A stretch of DNA of 64,000 nt. It comes from Vandiemenella viatica (taxonomy: Eukaryota; Arthropoda; Insecta; Orthoptera; Morabidae). The notes beneath the pieces were generated by a model. That model ran no database searches and was not told the origin of the DNA. It was given only the letters and a program-made list of their open reading frames with translations. A program made the position numbers and the translations under genes. Shown one piece after another: positions 44,463-57,142 of this stretch; position 1 is the first letter of the stretch, and each line of letters opens with the position of its first letter. Location: positions 181,562,437 through 181,626,436 of the forward strand of contig JARYHS010009186.1 in assembly GCA_031002005.1 (NCBI GenBank), written 5' to 3'.

Positions 44463-45545
44463 ATTTAATTTAATTGCAATCGAGCACAGGCTCCGGTGGC
44501 AATTTCCCTATACCCCCATCTCCCCCTGTCCTGCACCTACCTACATTTGCCCTCTGCAAATTTTATATTTAAATTCTTTCAACATTTTCAGTAAATTATT
44601 TATCATTTCTTTTGGTAACTCATTCCAATCCCTGACACCGTTACCTAAAAAAGAGAATCTTCCCACACCCTTGAGCCTGAAATCGAGTGTCAGCTTGTGG
44701 TCATGGTCATCTTTTCCCTTCCATGCACTATTTTTCATACCTACTCCAATATCTTTCCATGCCTCATCACCAGTACATGCCCTGTACACTCCCATGACCC
44801 TCCTCATCCTCCTCCTGTCTTGCAATGAATCCCATTCCAGCTCCTTTATCATATCCGTCACTGATTGCATTCTGCGATAATTTCCAGAATCAAATCTAGC
44901 AGCCCTTTTTTGCACCCTTTCCAACTCCTGTATTTGATACGTAAAATGAGGGTCCCATACTACACTACCATATTCGAGCAATGGTCTGACCAAAGTTTTA
45001 TAACCAAATTCCCTCACTTCTCTTGTACATCCCCTCATCATTCTCTCCAACAAGTTCAGAATTTTGAAACCTTTTCCTACCACCTGTCCAATGTGTCCTG
45101 CCCAGTTAAGCTTGTTATCAAATGTAATAACAAGATATTTACAATTCAAGTCTTCAGCAACAATTCTTTCCACTTATATTCATAATTAACCTTTTGTTTT
45201 TTATTTGTGTATCTAAAGCTGACTCTTCTTTGCATTTATCTTCATCCATGTTTACCAACTCAACTAGATATCCTGTCCAGATCACCCGCAACTGTTTACA
45301 ATCCTCTATCATTTTGATTCTTTTATATAGCATTATGTCATCTGCAAACAATCTAATTTCAGATAGTAAACAATCAACACAATTATTCATTAGAATAATG
45401 AATAGCAATGGTCCCAATACACTACCCTGAGGCACTCCCATTTTTACTTCCACTTCTTTTGATACTACATTTCCTATTATACCAGTGTACCTGAATAGCA
45501 CATATCGAGTTATGCCCATGTCTTTGTAAACATCTATATAGTTGT
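44463..45545 (-). mobile_element. LINE family 1, copy 3 (longest)
   Basis: Two minus frames cover the RT palm and C terminus. The frame at 45519-45154 has VPQGSVLGPLLFIILMN and RLFADDIMLYKRIK, RT boxes with the catalytic FADD. The frame at 45173-44541 has KLNWAGHIGQV, KTLVRPLLEYGSVVW, IQELERVQKRAARF, DHDHKLTLDFRLKG and DWNELPKEMINN. The 3' end reads GCCACCGGAGCCTGTGCTCG and then a short ATTAAATTAAA-type tail. 5'-truncated near 45545. It lies in the ROCK intron in the same orientation as ROCK. Confidence 0.9.
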
Positions 45546-46679
45546 GGAAATTACTTCAATCAACATCAATCACCTTTAAAAAAAAATGTAAATATTCACA
45601 AATATTAGATCTGATTTTCCCATAATAATCCTATCACGAGACTCATATCTGAACAAATGTTCACTTCTGTGCTCACCACTTTTGGCCTGATAGAATCCCT
45701 AGGATTACCACTTTAGTGGCAGCAGACTAACATAAAAGTAATACTTTTCAGGTATAGCCCTTAACGACAGTTGCAGAGGAAGCAAATGACTTAGTCGGTA
45801 CAAGCACCCATCGTCAATCCAGGCACATAAATGGTTGTTAATGACCTTTAGTTTAAAACGGAAATGATGATACTTGACAAACACAGTACTGAAGAAAATT
45901 TTAAGTGTGGAAGGGAAATTAATTCTACATAACAATATGTCAATATTTTCACTACTTACATATTTCCTATTATTATGTATCAGCAGTGCCTGTGACCTCA
46001 TTCAGTTGGCTCAGAAAAGCTATTGGTTGTATTTTCTTTGCCTTGTAAACTACCACCATTAATTACCAACATTTGGCATGAATTTTGTTATGAATCAACA
46101 GCAGGGATAAATATAAATAAAACTGAGTTTGAGAATAGAACAAAATTAGTCTACATATCATGAGTTTCCATCATTAATTTACTAACAATAACTATGAACA
46201 ATGTAATGATTCAGTACTAGGGATAAAAATTAATGAAAGTCATAAGTAGGACAAAAATAATTTACACACGAACACCGGCTATATTATTATATATGACTTT
46301 GCTTGCACCTGTGCCAGTACATCTTATATGAAGTACTGGAGTTCTTACTCAATCATGGTAATCATTTCGACCATGATATGGTTGGTACCAAACAATATTA
46401 AATTGGTATATTCTACTATAGGACAATTTTTCTATTTTGCAACATATCAATGTCACAATCAAACTATTCTAATGGAACGTATCCTGTCAATATACAATTT
46501 TGTTGAATTTGCTTGATCTGAGCAAACACATACCGAAACTATCAAAATTAAGTTTAGTCTCTGTATTATGAATGAAATGTGGCACTAAAAAGAGACTAAA
46601 GTGTGCACAGTTTCTCTGAAATCCATTTTTGTGTAAGGTGCACACAAAAGGGCAAAGATTCCAAAATTTACAGTAATGG

Positions 46680-46990
46680 TTGCTGTATAATTAAGATTTA
46701 TGTTACTATAACCTATATGTCAATACATGACACAAGCTATCAATGTATGGAGTTATATTAACATCTGTGTATTAGTTTTTGCATCATGCTTGGACAGTCA
46801 AAAATTTCAAAATTTATTGTCTTGGTGTCTGTTTCATTGGAAATATATTATTAATTTGGATAAGAATTATTCCACATTACAATGCATGACATAATCTATC
46901 AGAATGTAGAATTTTATTAAAATCTGTTTCTTAGTTGTTGAGCGATGCATAGACAATGACATTCAAAAATTGCAAATTTCATGTTTTGGC
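46680..46990. repeat. Diverged tandem repeat
   Basis: About 46690-46835 and 46855-46985 share the order (A/T)CAATACATGACACAAGCTATCA or CAATGCATGACATAATCTATCA, then ATTAACATCTGTGTATTAG or ATTAAAATCTGTTTCTTAG, then a CAAAAATTNCAAATT end. Two old units in direct orientation, inside the ROCK intron. Confidence 0.55.
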
Positions 46991-47337
46991 CCCTCTATTA
47001 TCAGTAGGGTATATTTAATTCCTACCACTTCTGCTATGAACTAACCGTCATGTGGCTGGGTTAACTATGGATGCTCCTGTGATCAGATCCATGTACTACT
47101 ACTTTTACACTGATGAGTAAGGACTATGAACCAAAATCTTGTGTTTTGTGTAGGGAATATCATGTGCTACACTAAAAAAAATTTGTTTCATTTTGCCTGT
47201 AAGTACAAATTTACATTTTCTTGATTTTTGTTAACTATAAGATCTCACAAATTATATAAGCACTATCTATATGAAGAAACTGATTAGATATTTTTTGAAA
47301 ACACAGGAGAAATATAATATTATATACATCTTCCTAC

Positions 47338-47592
47338 CGCAAAGTACTGCTCTGCTTCCAACTGATCTTGTAGTTCCTTCATCTGAAGATCATCAACCGA
47401 GCGAGCAGCTTTAACTTTGTGGAGCTCTTCTTCAACAGATTTCTTACCCTCCCTGAGTTGTGTGACCTCCCGTGTCAGTTGAGCTTCCCTAGCACGCAAG
47501 TGGGCTACTTCAGATGTTTGCATTCCTAGCTCTGTCTGCAGAACACTCTTCTTTTGCTGCTCTTGTTCAACTTGTACATGAAGTGCCTTGAC
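47338..47592 (-). CDS. Rho-associated kinase (ROCK), coiled-coil exon
   Basis: A 255-nt, phase-0 exon of 85 codons. In minus orientation ATGGAATTTTCAG precedes 47592 and the donor GTAGGA follows 47338. The protein reads VKALHVQVEQEQQKKSVLQT, LRAREAQLTREVTQLREGKK and LQMKELQDQLEAEQYFA. The last stretch is near-identical to the conserved ROCK MKELQDQLEAEQYFS. Heptad-like spacing of Leu, Val and Ala with abundant Glu, Lys and Gln supports a coiled coil. It is the most 5' ROCK exon I can find. The kinase domain and earlier coiled coil must lie further right, in or beyond the second gap, or outside the window. Confidence 0.93.
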
Positions 47593-50500
47593 CTGAAAAT
47601 TCCATAAAAAACTACATAACAATTAAAACAAAAAACTCAATTATCTTTCAACAATATCATATCAAACTATTATTATCTGATGTTGATTACACTACAAATG
47701 ACATTCAAATGATTCAGCTGTTGATATTGGTATGTAACAAACTGATTCTTAAGTTATGGTCATCAGTGGCTACTATCAATAAGAAAGAAAAAGTTATAAA
47801 GAAAGAAAAAAATTGTTAATTGAAATGACTGACAGTGGAGAACAAATGAAAAACATTAAAAAAATATCAACATCAATGACACAAAATTATTTATCCTGTC
47901 TGAAATTAAAAATTTCAGTGAAAATCACCAAAGTGTCAAAAAGATCAATTTGTGAGTAAGCAGTATATAAGCTGAACTAGTATAAGCCCTTGACCATTTA
48001 TGAGTATGGTCATGGATTTCAAATAGTTTCAGTTTTAGGGTGAAATGTCATGACAGATTTGCCTGACCTGGCTAAAATAAAAGATTATCTTTGTTTCGCT
48101 CATAAGGGTTCCCTCTGTAAAATATGAATAAAATCTCGAGTCTGAAGGGACTTTGAAATAATAATAGAAGTATTAAACATGGAAAGAGACAATCATGCAA
48201 TTGTATAATTGTTTTATTGACTGAAAGTAGCTGAAAAACAAAACTGACTTATATTTAACCCTGAAGGTTCACTCTTCAAAATTTAGTTTGAAGGAAATGG
48301 GATCATCTATCGCAGAAAAAATTGCTTCGTAAGCATCTCTTTTTTTTTATTGAGGCTAACCAAACACTCATAATGTAATCTTTGCTCATTGTGTCTGTAG
48401 TGACCAGAGATATTGCTATGGATTTCAGATTAAGAGTGTTATTTAATAGTTAAGTGGCTAAGAAGAAATTAATTGGCAGAATACTCATTTAGGAAACATA
48501 TCTGTTGTCTGAAGGCACTTTAAATAACCTTATAACTCATGTACAGTGAACATGGACAAAAAACCATTAATAATAGTGGTTAGTAAAACACATAAAAAAT
48601 CAAACAAACTGTAATATATAAACATTGGTCAAGCAGCAACATTAGCAAATTTTTGATTAAAGTGAAATTTACTAGAGGCTTGGAATGAGAATTGACATAT
48701 GTCATCACAGCAGAGGCCATGAGTAGCCTAAGGATTTTTTATTACAGATTTGTTACAAAAAAGTAGATACACTTTTTTAAGCAGTAAAGTTTTTACATAT
48801 TGTTTTTAAGGATGAACTGATATCAAAAGCAAACTTAATGAATTTATTCTGACAATTTTATATTATTTGCATATAAATTGTATTCGTAATTTCTAATAAT
48901 ACCTGTGGCCGCTGTTAATTTGTGACGTCACTGTTATCCAGCTAATAGCTATCGAGGAGAGTGAGTGAGCTTATGAAATTATTATATAGTAGATAATATC
49001 TGGCTGCCTGATTAAGGAAATAAGAAAAAAATATTTAAAGAAAGAAATGTGGCCTTTTTTAAGGTTGTTAATGATTATATGCCAAAGATGACTGTTGAAT
49101 CAAAGTGGATGAGAAAAGGGTAAAATAAGCAATATATGGAGACTGATCTCTGATTAAAACCCTGGAAAAACAATCTTAATGAGAGATAGTTCAGTCTATG
49201 TTATTGATTTCCTATGAGTGAACGGGATGTCTTCTATTTATTAACTGACATGCCTTGTTCCTAAACTGAATATATCACACCATTACAAACAGCACAGGAG
49301 CTTACAATGATACTGTTTCAAAATCTGCTACCTTATTCATATATTTACTTTTGAGTAGTGTCTATGATGAATATACTTCCATTCCCAAAATCAAATCATC
49401 TTCCTTAGATAGCTCTCCTCATTCCTCCCTCAATCATCCTTATAAAGACACACAAAATTCTTGGCACAAAATATGCAGTTTATCCAGACACCCAGAAAGC
49501 AGTTTTTAGGATTTATATATGTATATTTAATGTATTGTATTTCTTCTCAAATATATTCTCTTAAAACATTTTATTTAAAGGCTTTGTACTTTCTTTTTTT
49601 CTTTTCTCTCCTTTTTTTCAAACTTTTCATCCAATTATCTCAGTTCTTGGTTTTATTACTACAATCAAGTTTTTACTCCAGTCTACCCATCGGTTCTGTC
49701 TTTATTTTCTCTACAGCATGCTACGTAGTGTATGACCAATTTATTCCTGGACAATGATATTAGAAGGTTCATAACCTTGGGACACCTCTGCTGAAGCTGT
49801 GTTTGTGTAACTGTATGCCAAAAATATAATCTGAATTCCATGTAAAGCTGTTACATTTATGACATAAAATTTTTGGAATAAAATGTGTGTTGTAGTAAAA
49901 AAACCTCGACAATTATGCAGTACGATTATCCTAAAATGCATCCAAAAACCTATATTTGCTACTGTATGCTAGAACAGTAGACTATTATTTGAAGAAATCA
50001 TTCCATCATTTTCCCAAAGATGTCTTGCAGATGAATGAAACTAGAAAAGAGATACTTGGTTAGCGCAGCACTGGGTTATACCCTGTACTGATTACTAGGC
50101 AGTCAAAATCCTACAATGCCCCTCTTAATCATCAATTAATATGTTTTCAATTTTATCAACAAATAATTTTAACAAGCCTATTTCACAAAATGGTGAATGT
50201 ATCACCAAATGGGATCATGAACATGAGGTATCCATAAACTATTAATGCTATCATAACATTTAGAAATACTGCAAGAGTCATGTTTTAAAAATAACTCTAC
50301 ATGCTGATTTGCTGTCATCATTCAGTTAGTTTTGAGATCATCTAACCATGATATGAAGTACTTAATGTCAACCACTTCATTAGCAAACTTTAATGTCCTC
50401 AGTAATATTTTGTCTAAATCTTTCGAAGCTGCTTTAATTCTGGTATTTCCTTCCAACGGAAACTTAACAAAATCAAATATTTTTTGTTTCACTTAAGCAA

Positions 50501-50787
50501 GGAAAATACTTTCTTTAGTGAATACATTGTTAATTAAAAAAAAATATTTACCTGTGTGAAATGGTGAACATAAAAACAAAGTTATCTTCTTGTCTTGCGC
50601 TAGTGATCAAACTGTACTAATACTGTAATTTGCTAAATGGATATGACTATTACAACTATACATCACATAGATGAAGGTTGCACTGATATTTTTTTTTTTT
50701 TTACAAATTACCAACATTACAAGTTAAATTAATATATTATTTTATATAAAAATAAAATAGTTTTTCATTGAGTTGATTCTTTTTCGA
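47593..50787. other. No recognised feature (probable ROCK intron)
   Basis: AT-rich. A motif resembling the 6.6/7.3-kb repeat recurs at about 48060-48320. No exon recognised on the minus strand; short exons could be missed. Confidence 0.3.
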
Positions 50788-51787
50788 NNNNNNNNNNNNN
50801 NNNNNNNNNNNNNNNNNNNNNNNNNNNNNNNNNNNNNNNNNNNNNNNNNNNNNNNNNNNNNNNNNNNNNNNNNNNNNNNNNNNNNNNNNNNNNNNNNNNN
50901 NNNNNNNNNNNNNNNNNNNNNNNNNNNNNNNNNNNNNNNNNNNNNNNNNNNNNNNNNNNNNNNNNNNNNNNNNNNNNNNNNNNNNNNNNNNNNNNNNNNN
51001 NNNNNNNNNNNNNNNNNNNNNNNNNNNNNNNNNNNNNNNNNNNNNNNNNNNNNNNNNNNNNNNNNNNNNNNNNNNNNNNNNNNNNNNNNNNNNNNNNNNN
51101 NNNNNNNNNNNNNNNNNNNNNNNNNNNNNNNNNNNNNNNNNNNNNNNNNNNNNNNNNNNNNNNNNNNNNNNNNNNNNNNNNNNNNNNNNNNNNNNNNNNN
51201 NNNNNNNNNNNNNNNNNNNNNNNNNNNNNNNNNNNNNNNNNNNNNNNNNNNNNNNNNNNNNNNNNNNNNNNNNNNNNNNNNNNNNNNNNNNNNNNNNNNN
51301 NNNNNNNNNNNNNNNNNNNNNNNNNNNNNNNNNNNNNNNNNNNNNNNNNNNNNNNNNNNNNNNNNNNNNNNNNNNNNNNNNNNNNNNNNNNNNNNNNNNN
51401 NNNNNNNNNNNNNNNNNNNNNNNNNNNNNNNNNNNNNNNNNNNNNNNNNNNNNNNNNNNNNNNNNNNNNNNNNNNNNNNNNNNNNNNNNNNNNNNNNNNN
51501 NNNNNNNNNNNNNNNNNNNNNNNNNNNNNNNNNNNNNNNNNNNNNNNNNNNNNNNNNNNNNNNNNNNNNNNNNNNNNNNNNNNNNNNNNNNNNNNNNNNN
51601 NNNNNNNNNNNNNNNNNNNNNNNNNNNNNNNNNNNNNNNNNNNNNNNNNNNNNNNNNNNNNNNNNNNNNNNNNNNNNNNNNNNNNNNNNNNNNNNNNNNN
51701 NNNNNNNNNNNNNNNNNNNNNNNNNNNNNNNNNNNNNNNNNNNNNNNNNNNNNNNNNNNNNNNNNNNNNNNNNNNNNNNNNNNNNNN
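50788..51787. other. Assembly gap, 1,000 N
   Basis: Exactly 1,000 unknown bases, a placeholder gap. Missing ROCK exons may lie here. Confidence 1.
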
Positions 51788-51879
51788 TCACTAAATGCAA
51801 TATACATTACTGGTCATTAAGCCAAAACACAAAATTCAGAATTTTTGTATGTTCATCCATCTTTCAAGAACACTCAGTG

Positions 51880-52385
51880 AATTTTAGCTAAACTGCACAT
51901 AGTGGTCACTTATTTCATTTGGTCAGAATATAGGCTACACTTTATCCCAATAAGCCATACAATTTTTAGTTATATAACATGCTAAACTATTAAATCTGAA
52001 ATTTTTGTGTCTCTTTGCACAATTCCAGCAAAATCTAATAGACAGAATTTAATGAATTTTCACATATTCATATCTTATGTTGCCTGTCAGTCTGTAGAAT
52101 ACTATTTATCTTAATGAATTGACCAAATTTCCTATCATGTAAAACCCAAAACAGCAATTTTTTTAAAAAAATGTTACTTACCACACAAAAAATAAATGGT
52201 CGGATTTGAAGAAAACTGCATGTAGTGTTAGTTTATACAACCAGTTAACATAAATTAAAAGAATAGTTCCTAATGATAATGTTGTGTGCGCATGTCACAA
52301 AAATTGAAGATTTCAATGAAACTTTACATATTAATATCTTTTGTCATTAGTTAACTTAGAGAATACTTTTTAATTTAGATAAACA
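51880..52385. repeat. Two diverged direct repeats
   Basis: About 52040-52120 and 52310-52380 share TTTCACATATTCATATCTTA or CTTTACATATTAATATCTTT, then a short gap and AGAATACTATTTATCTTA or AGAATACTTTTTAATTTA. Old dispersed repeat, family unknown. Confidence 0.45.
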
Positions 52386-52437
52386 ACATAATTATCAATG
52401 TTACAGAGGTCAAAATCATAAATGTTGGAATATTTGG

Positions 52438-52438
<1 letters not shown>

Positions 52439-52490
<52 letters not shown>
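52439..52490 (+). repeat. (TG)26 microsatellite
   Basis: Uninterrupted TG dinucleotide run of 52 bases. The open frames across it are artefacts of the repeat. Confidence 0.98.
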
Positions 52491-52493
<3 letters not shown>

Positions 52494-52789
52494 CTAACAA
52501 AACAGAACAAAAAATGTGTCATCCACGATACAGAGACAAAATTTTTTTTTGCATTTACACTAAATATTGTCTGGTGGAACATTCTTCCAGTCAAAATGCT
52601 TACCAAGTTTTGCTCTATAGATCCCCTGAAGATGTGTTTGTTTTTGCAGTTGAGTTGTGGAAATTTTTTTTTTTTTTTTATCTTAGCTAATATACATACC
52701 AAATCAATCTTTTTGTGCACACAACACGTGGTATCACTTTAAATACTGCTTGCAGATAAGTTACTGTATGTGAACAATACTGAGTGGTT

Positions 52790-52990
52790 TGGTAACTCAG
52801 TGGTTAAGGTGCTTGTTTTTAAAAGTTTGGGGTTCGGTCCTGGGTTCAAATCCTGGTGAGGCCATTAATTTTTAAGATTTATGTTTGATCATATGAATTA
52901 CGCTAGCACTTTGTGGTTCGGCCAGTCTAGCCAAGACAAAGTTTGAATGGACAGCACATTGAAATTCTGATTGTAAGACCACACAGATTT
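52790..52990 (+). repeat. tRNA-like SINE, related to Helitron module
   Basis: A box GGTAACTCAGTGGTTAAGG, B box GGTTCAAATCC, then TAATTTTTAAGATT and GATCATATGAATTACGC. The same order (AGTGG...GGTTCAAATC...TTTTTAAAAATT...GATCGTAAGAGTCACGC) occurs inside the Helitron units at 31.1 and 31.7 kb. Here it stands without the Helitron 5' end. Confidence 0.6.
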
Positions 52991-53045
52991 ACTTTATCAA
53001 CAAACACACACATATAAAATTTCCCACTTTTCGCAAGCGTCATTA

Positions 53046-53596
53046 TTGGTAAAAAAATTACACTTGTGTCTTTTTTTCGGGGTTTGCTATGCGTTTTTTT
53101 GTTGTAATCGCCAACGTTTTGGCACCATCCTGGAGCCTTCGTCAGGGCTTCTATCTGTCTAGCCGCCTGGTCCTTTTTTGATCAGCTTGAACACTGATTC
53201 ACTGTTTATTTTTCACTGGCAAAGATGATTTTGTTTCTCTGCCAAAGAATATTTACTGTTCCAAAGAGATTTGTGTATTACGCAGCGATCTTGTAGTTGT
53301 TCCAAATGTGGAAGTGTGTACTAGCAAATGAACACGTAACAACAACAAGATTGCTGCATAATACACAAACCTCTTTGGAACAGTAAATATTCTTTGACAG
53401 AGAAACAAAATCATCTTTGCCGGTGAAAAATAAACAGTGAATCAATGTTCAAGTTTATCAAAAACGGACCAGGCGGCTAGACATATAGAAGCCCTGACGA
53501 AGGCTCCAGGTTGGTACCGAAATGTTGGCGATTACAACAAAAAAATGCAGCGCAAACCCCGAAAAAAAGACACAAGTAAGTGTAATTTTTTACCAA
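53046..53596. mobile_element. Foldback element with about 257-bp arms
   Basis: 53046-53301 and 53338-53596 are reverse complements at high but imperfect identity, around a 36-bp spacer. Outer ends read TTGGTAAAAAAATTACAC and (reversed) TTGGTAAAAAATTACAC. Each arm holds CCTGACGAAGGCTCCAGG and an ACGTTGGCGATTACAAC-like segment. No coding frame. It may be an inverted dimer of a retroelement terminal repeat, like the palindrome at 15.5 kb but older. Confidence 0.8.
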
Positions 53597-55142
53597 ACAC
53601 ACACTTTGCAGATTAGCAACTGTTTCAACCAGATGTAGAAACAAATTATCCACACATTGACATACAGAAAGAGAGGAGGATATCTGAGGAAATAATGAGG
53701 CTGACTGCACCTTTATTTTTTTCCTACCCAGTCAAAATTCTTTGAAAGTTTATCTGTGAATTAATTGCACAGATATCAGATTCTTTATCACAGAGTCATG
53801 GGTATAACCCTTACCAATATAATAAAGAATATCTAGCCTTTTTAATTACAGCTACTGTAACAGATTTTTTGATATAGTCATTCAAATTCATGGAACCTCA
53901 TGATGGTGCTTCTGCCTATATCTTTAGTTTCTTTATAATGCTTGTAATTATTTTTTAAGGAATACTCCTTAGAATGGAACAATAGCTGATTCACAATTAA
54001 CAGTAACAGTATTGTTCTCCTTTGTGTGAACATTGATATCAAGATTTTGATATAGATATTTTTGCTATCTGCTTGAAAAAGTTATACTTGTGGTGACACT
54101 AAACTTAATTGCATGAACTCTTATAACATTTTATTTTTGTCTTTACCATTTTTAGAAATTATAAAATATTGTTCTTTCATTAGTGTTATAGTTCAGATGT
54201 ATTTGTCCAAAACTTTTCTTAAATAAATTGCTGGAAATCTTGCATTCTGGTTTGAAAATTTGCTATGTCATTTTTTTAAGAGTATCAGGCAGCATTGGTA
54301 AGCTTTAATAATAAAAACAGGCTTAAAAAAATAATAGCTTGTTGCTAAGTGTGATAGCACCTGTAATGTATCTCGCTACTATTGTATTTTCTTACAATCT
54401 TTAGTTATGGTAGCTTTTTTAGCTACATATTAGTTTTTCCATAATTCTATTTCATAAATTGCCCCCCACATCATAGAAATCTACTTACTGTTTAGCCAAA
54501 TATTAGGTCACAAACATAAACGCTTGCATCAGTATTACGACACCATATGATCAGACAGCGACTTTCTTTAAGCAGACGCGTCAGTAATTTCTGTGCCAAC
54601 GCACATAACTGATATAACTTTTTATAACAATCCTTTATAAGAATTATCATATTAAATTCTTACTTATCAATATATTTCTTCCTTCTCTTTAACAATCAAC
54701 ACATCTTTCTTTACCACATCAGACTTAAAGAAAATCTGATTAATTATTCAGTTTAAACACATAATCTCCTATCAGATATAGTTCTTTAGTATCCTGGATA
54801 ACATATTACACACTCGTACATTAACTACCAATTTTTTTTTCTATAAAACAACAAAGTATTAATTTTTCACTAATAACGACAATTACAAACAATAATTATT
54901 TTGCAAATATTTAATTATTAATATGCAGGTTTGTTTAAAGTGATTTTTAATCATTTATCTTATCTTGCCATGCGGTGCAGTTTGTAATGTACCTTGCTAC
55001 TATTGTATTTTCTAATAGTCTTTAGTTAGCTTTTAAGAAAACAATATAGCTACATGAATCCTTTTTCCCAGTTTGACCGTTACTTATTTTTCAAACTAAT
55101 CAACACTGTTCAAATATTTATCATCACTGACCGTGTAATACT
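53597..55142. other. No recognised feature
   Basis: AT-rich; no exon or repeat family recognised. Confidence 0.35.
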
Positions 55143-55500
55143 ACTTTAATTTAATTGCAATGGAGTGCACACTCTGTTGACTATATCCCTACACACCCAT
55201 CTTTTCCCTTTCCTGCACCCACGTACATTTTCCCTCTACAAATTTCAACAATAAATTCTTTCAACATTTTTTGTACATTATTCATTATTTCTCTTGGTAT
55301 CTTATTCCAATCCCTGTCATCCTTACCTAAAATAGAGAATCTTTCTACATCCCTGCGCCTGAAATCGAGTTCCCTTCCATGCATTACTTTTAATTCTTAC
55401 ACCAATATCTTTCCATGCCTCATCGCCAATATACGCCTCATACACTCCCATAACCCTCTTTACCCTCCTCCTATCTTCCAATGAATCACATTCCAGCTTA
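55143..55500 (-). mobile_element. LINE family 1, copy 4 (short)
   Basis: Minus frame reads HGRELDFRRRDVERFSILGK and DDRDWNKIPREIMNN, the C terminus seen in the other copies. The 3' end reads, in sense, AGAGTGTGCACTCCATTGCA and a TTAAATTAAA tail. Truncated about 360 bp from the 3' end. Confidence 0.8.
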
Positions 55501-55733
55501 TTCTAATTCTTATTCTAATAGATCACATTACCTTTATGTCCATCCATCTCTTTCCTCATAATACACAACATTTATTCAATCTTCAGTTAAAAATTTCTTG
55601 TTACATCTACACTGATAATCCATTAAATATATTATTCATTGAAACGCGGCTAAGGCATTCATTCTGTTCATCATGGCTCCTCCATGTCTTATCATGTTCT
55701 CCTCATCTTTTGTTCTGCTTATATCATTGTTTT

Positions 55734-55956
55734 CGTTCTAGCCTCGCATTCGGTAGGACGGCGGTTCGAATCCCCGTCCGGGCATCCAGATTTGGGTTTT
55801 CCATGGTTTCCCCAAATCACTCCAGGCGAATGCCGGGATGCTTCCTTCAAAAGGCCATGGCCGAATTCCTTCCCATTCCTTGCCCCCATCCTTTCCCGTC
55901 TCTAAAGACCACGTTGTTAAAAAGGGACGTTAAACTGTTACAAAAAAAAAAAAATA
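55734..55956 (+). repeat. SINE family A with 14-bp target duplication
   Basis: Starts CGTTCTAGCCTCGCATTCGG, within the head, so it is 5'-truncated. B box GGTTCGAATCCCC, full body and A tail. TATATCATTGTTTT flanks it at 55720-55733 and 55957-55970. One of the least diverged family A copies. Confidence 0.93.
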
Positions 55957-57141
55957 TATATCATTGTTTTGATATATCATCTACGGCTCACTTTTCATTG
56001 CTCCCTCTGTAACTCAGAATAACAATATTACTAAAAATGTTTACAAAAACTTGTAAATTCTTAAAAAATACATTAACAACTGTCTTTTTATTTTATTTGG
56101 TTGATGTTGTCCGTTATACACCTAAAGACAAACCATTATTAACTTGGATATTAACAGTTTGGTTGTTGTTAATTTTCATATTTACTTCTTATGTAGCCTC
56201 AATTAAGCTGATCTTTCAATAATTGGAACTTGATATCTGACTATTCGCTTATCAACGGAATCATTTTGAATTTCAGTTTTCTGTTATTTTATTTAGAAAG
56301 AAAGAAATCTTTAGGAGGTTTGAAAAATTCACATTAGTACCATGGTAGATAGAAAGTAGTGTGGTTTGTAACAAAGTAAGGCTTTTCAGCCATAGCTTAA
56401 TTGATAGTAAGACAGTGTAGTAATGAGTTGTGAAACAAAGGTAAGTAGGAAATACCTTTTATAGAAACGATGCCTTTGCTGACAGGGTAAATACAAACAT
56501 ATAACTCATCAATGGGAAATATCTGTGAAAAGTTATTTAAGAAAGTTCATCAGTACCAGCTGGTTTTCATGAGGTCACTGGTAATGCAGTCAGCAGGAAT
56601 TTGTGTATTGGAAGAAACTCTGTATATTCAGTTATACACCAGAGAAATAGTTAGCACATAATGTTTTAAAAACTAAAATAATCTTCAGTATGAAGTTTCA
56701 GGATAAAGGAACAAGTGTAAATAAGGGTTTTTAATAATTAAAGGAATTTTAAGCCTAAGAGTTGAACACGAAATTGTAGAGAATTCATAAATAAAGAATT
56801 TAAATATAGTTTAATACATAAATAAATGGTGTTATATAATAAACATTAATATAATAATGCTTCAATGCATTTTGCACCTTTAATATTGAAAAGACAATTT
56901 TTGTAGTTGATGAAAATATTATGCAACCAAAATTTCAGAATGTCAAATTAAAAAAAAAAAAAATAAAAAATAATAATTAAAAAAAAATGAGGGATATACC
57001 TACTGAAAGAAAGGGCATTGAAAATAATAAGAAAGTGTAAGATTCATTACATAATATTATGGGGAAGTATTTAAAATGTAATTTTAAAGGTCACTATAAC
57101 AGATTCCATGATGGTCTGTGGATACATAGTTTATATATATA
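55957..57141. other. No recognised feature
   Basis: AT-rich with an A-rich run at about 56948-56986. An open frame at 56037-56222 with hydrophobic residues is not recognised. Confidence 0.3.
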
Positions 57142-57142
57142 C

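Larger units (their letters stand above)
38856..47337 (-). other. ROCK intron, about 8.5 kb, full of mobile elements
   Basis: Bounded by the donor GCG|GTAGGA at 47337 and the acceptor TTTTCAG at 38856, both in minus orientation. It holds a plus-strand LINE (39780-41670), a mariner (41707-42991), LINE family 1 copy 3 (44463-45545) and a diverged tandem repeat (46680-46990). Between them, at 42995-44460 and 45550-46680, I see no other feature. Confidence 0.85.

Noticed and set aside
52370..52742. Cys-Val and Thr-His repeat proteins
   Set aside because: Translation of the (TG)26 microsatellite in both directions.
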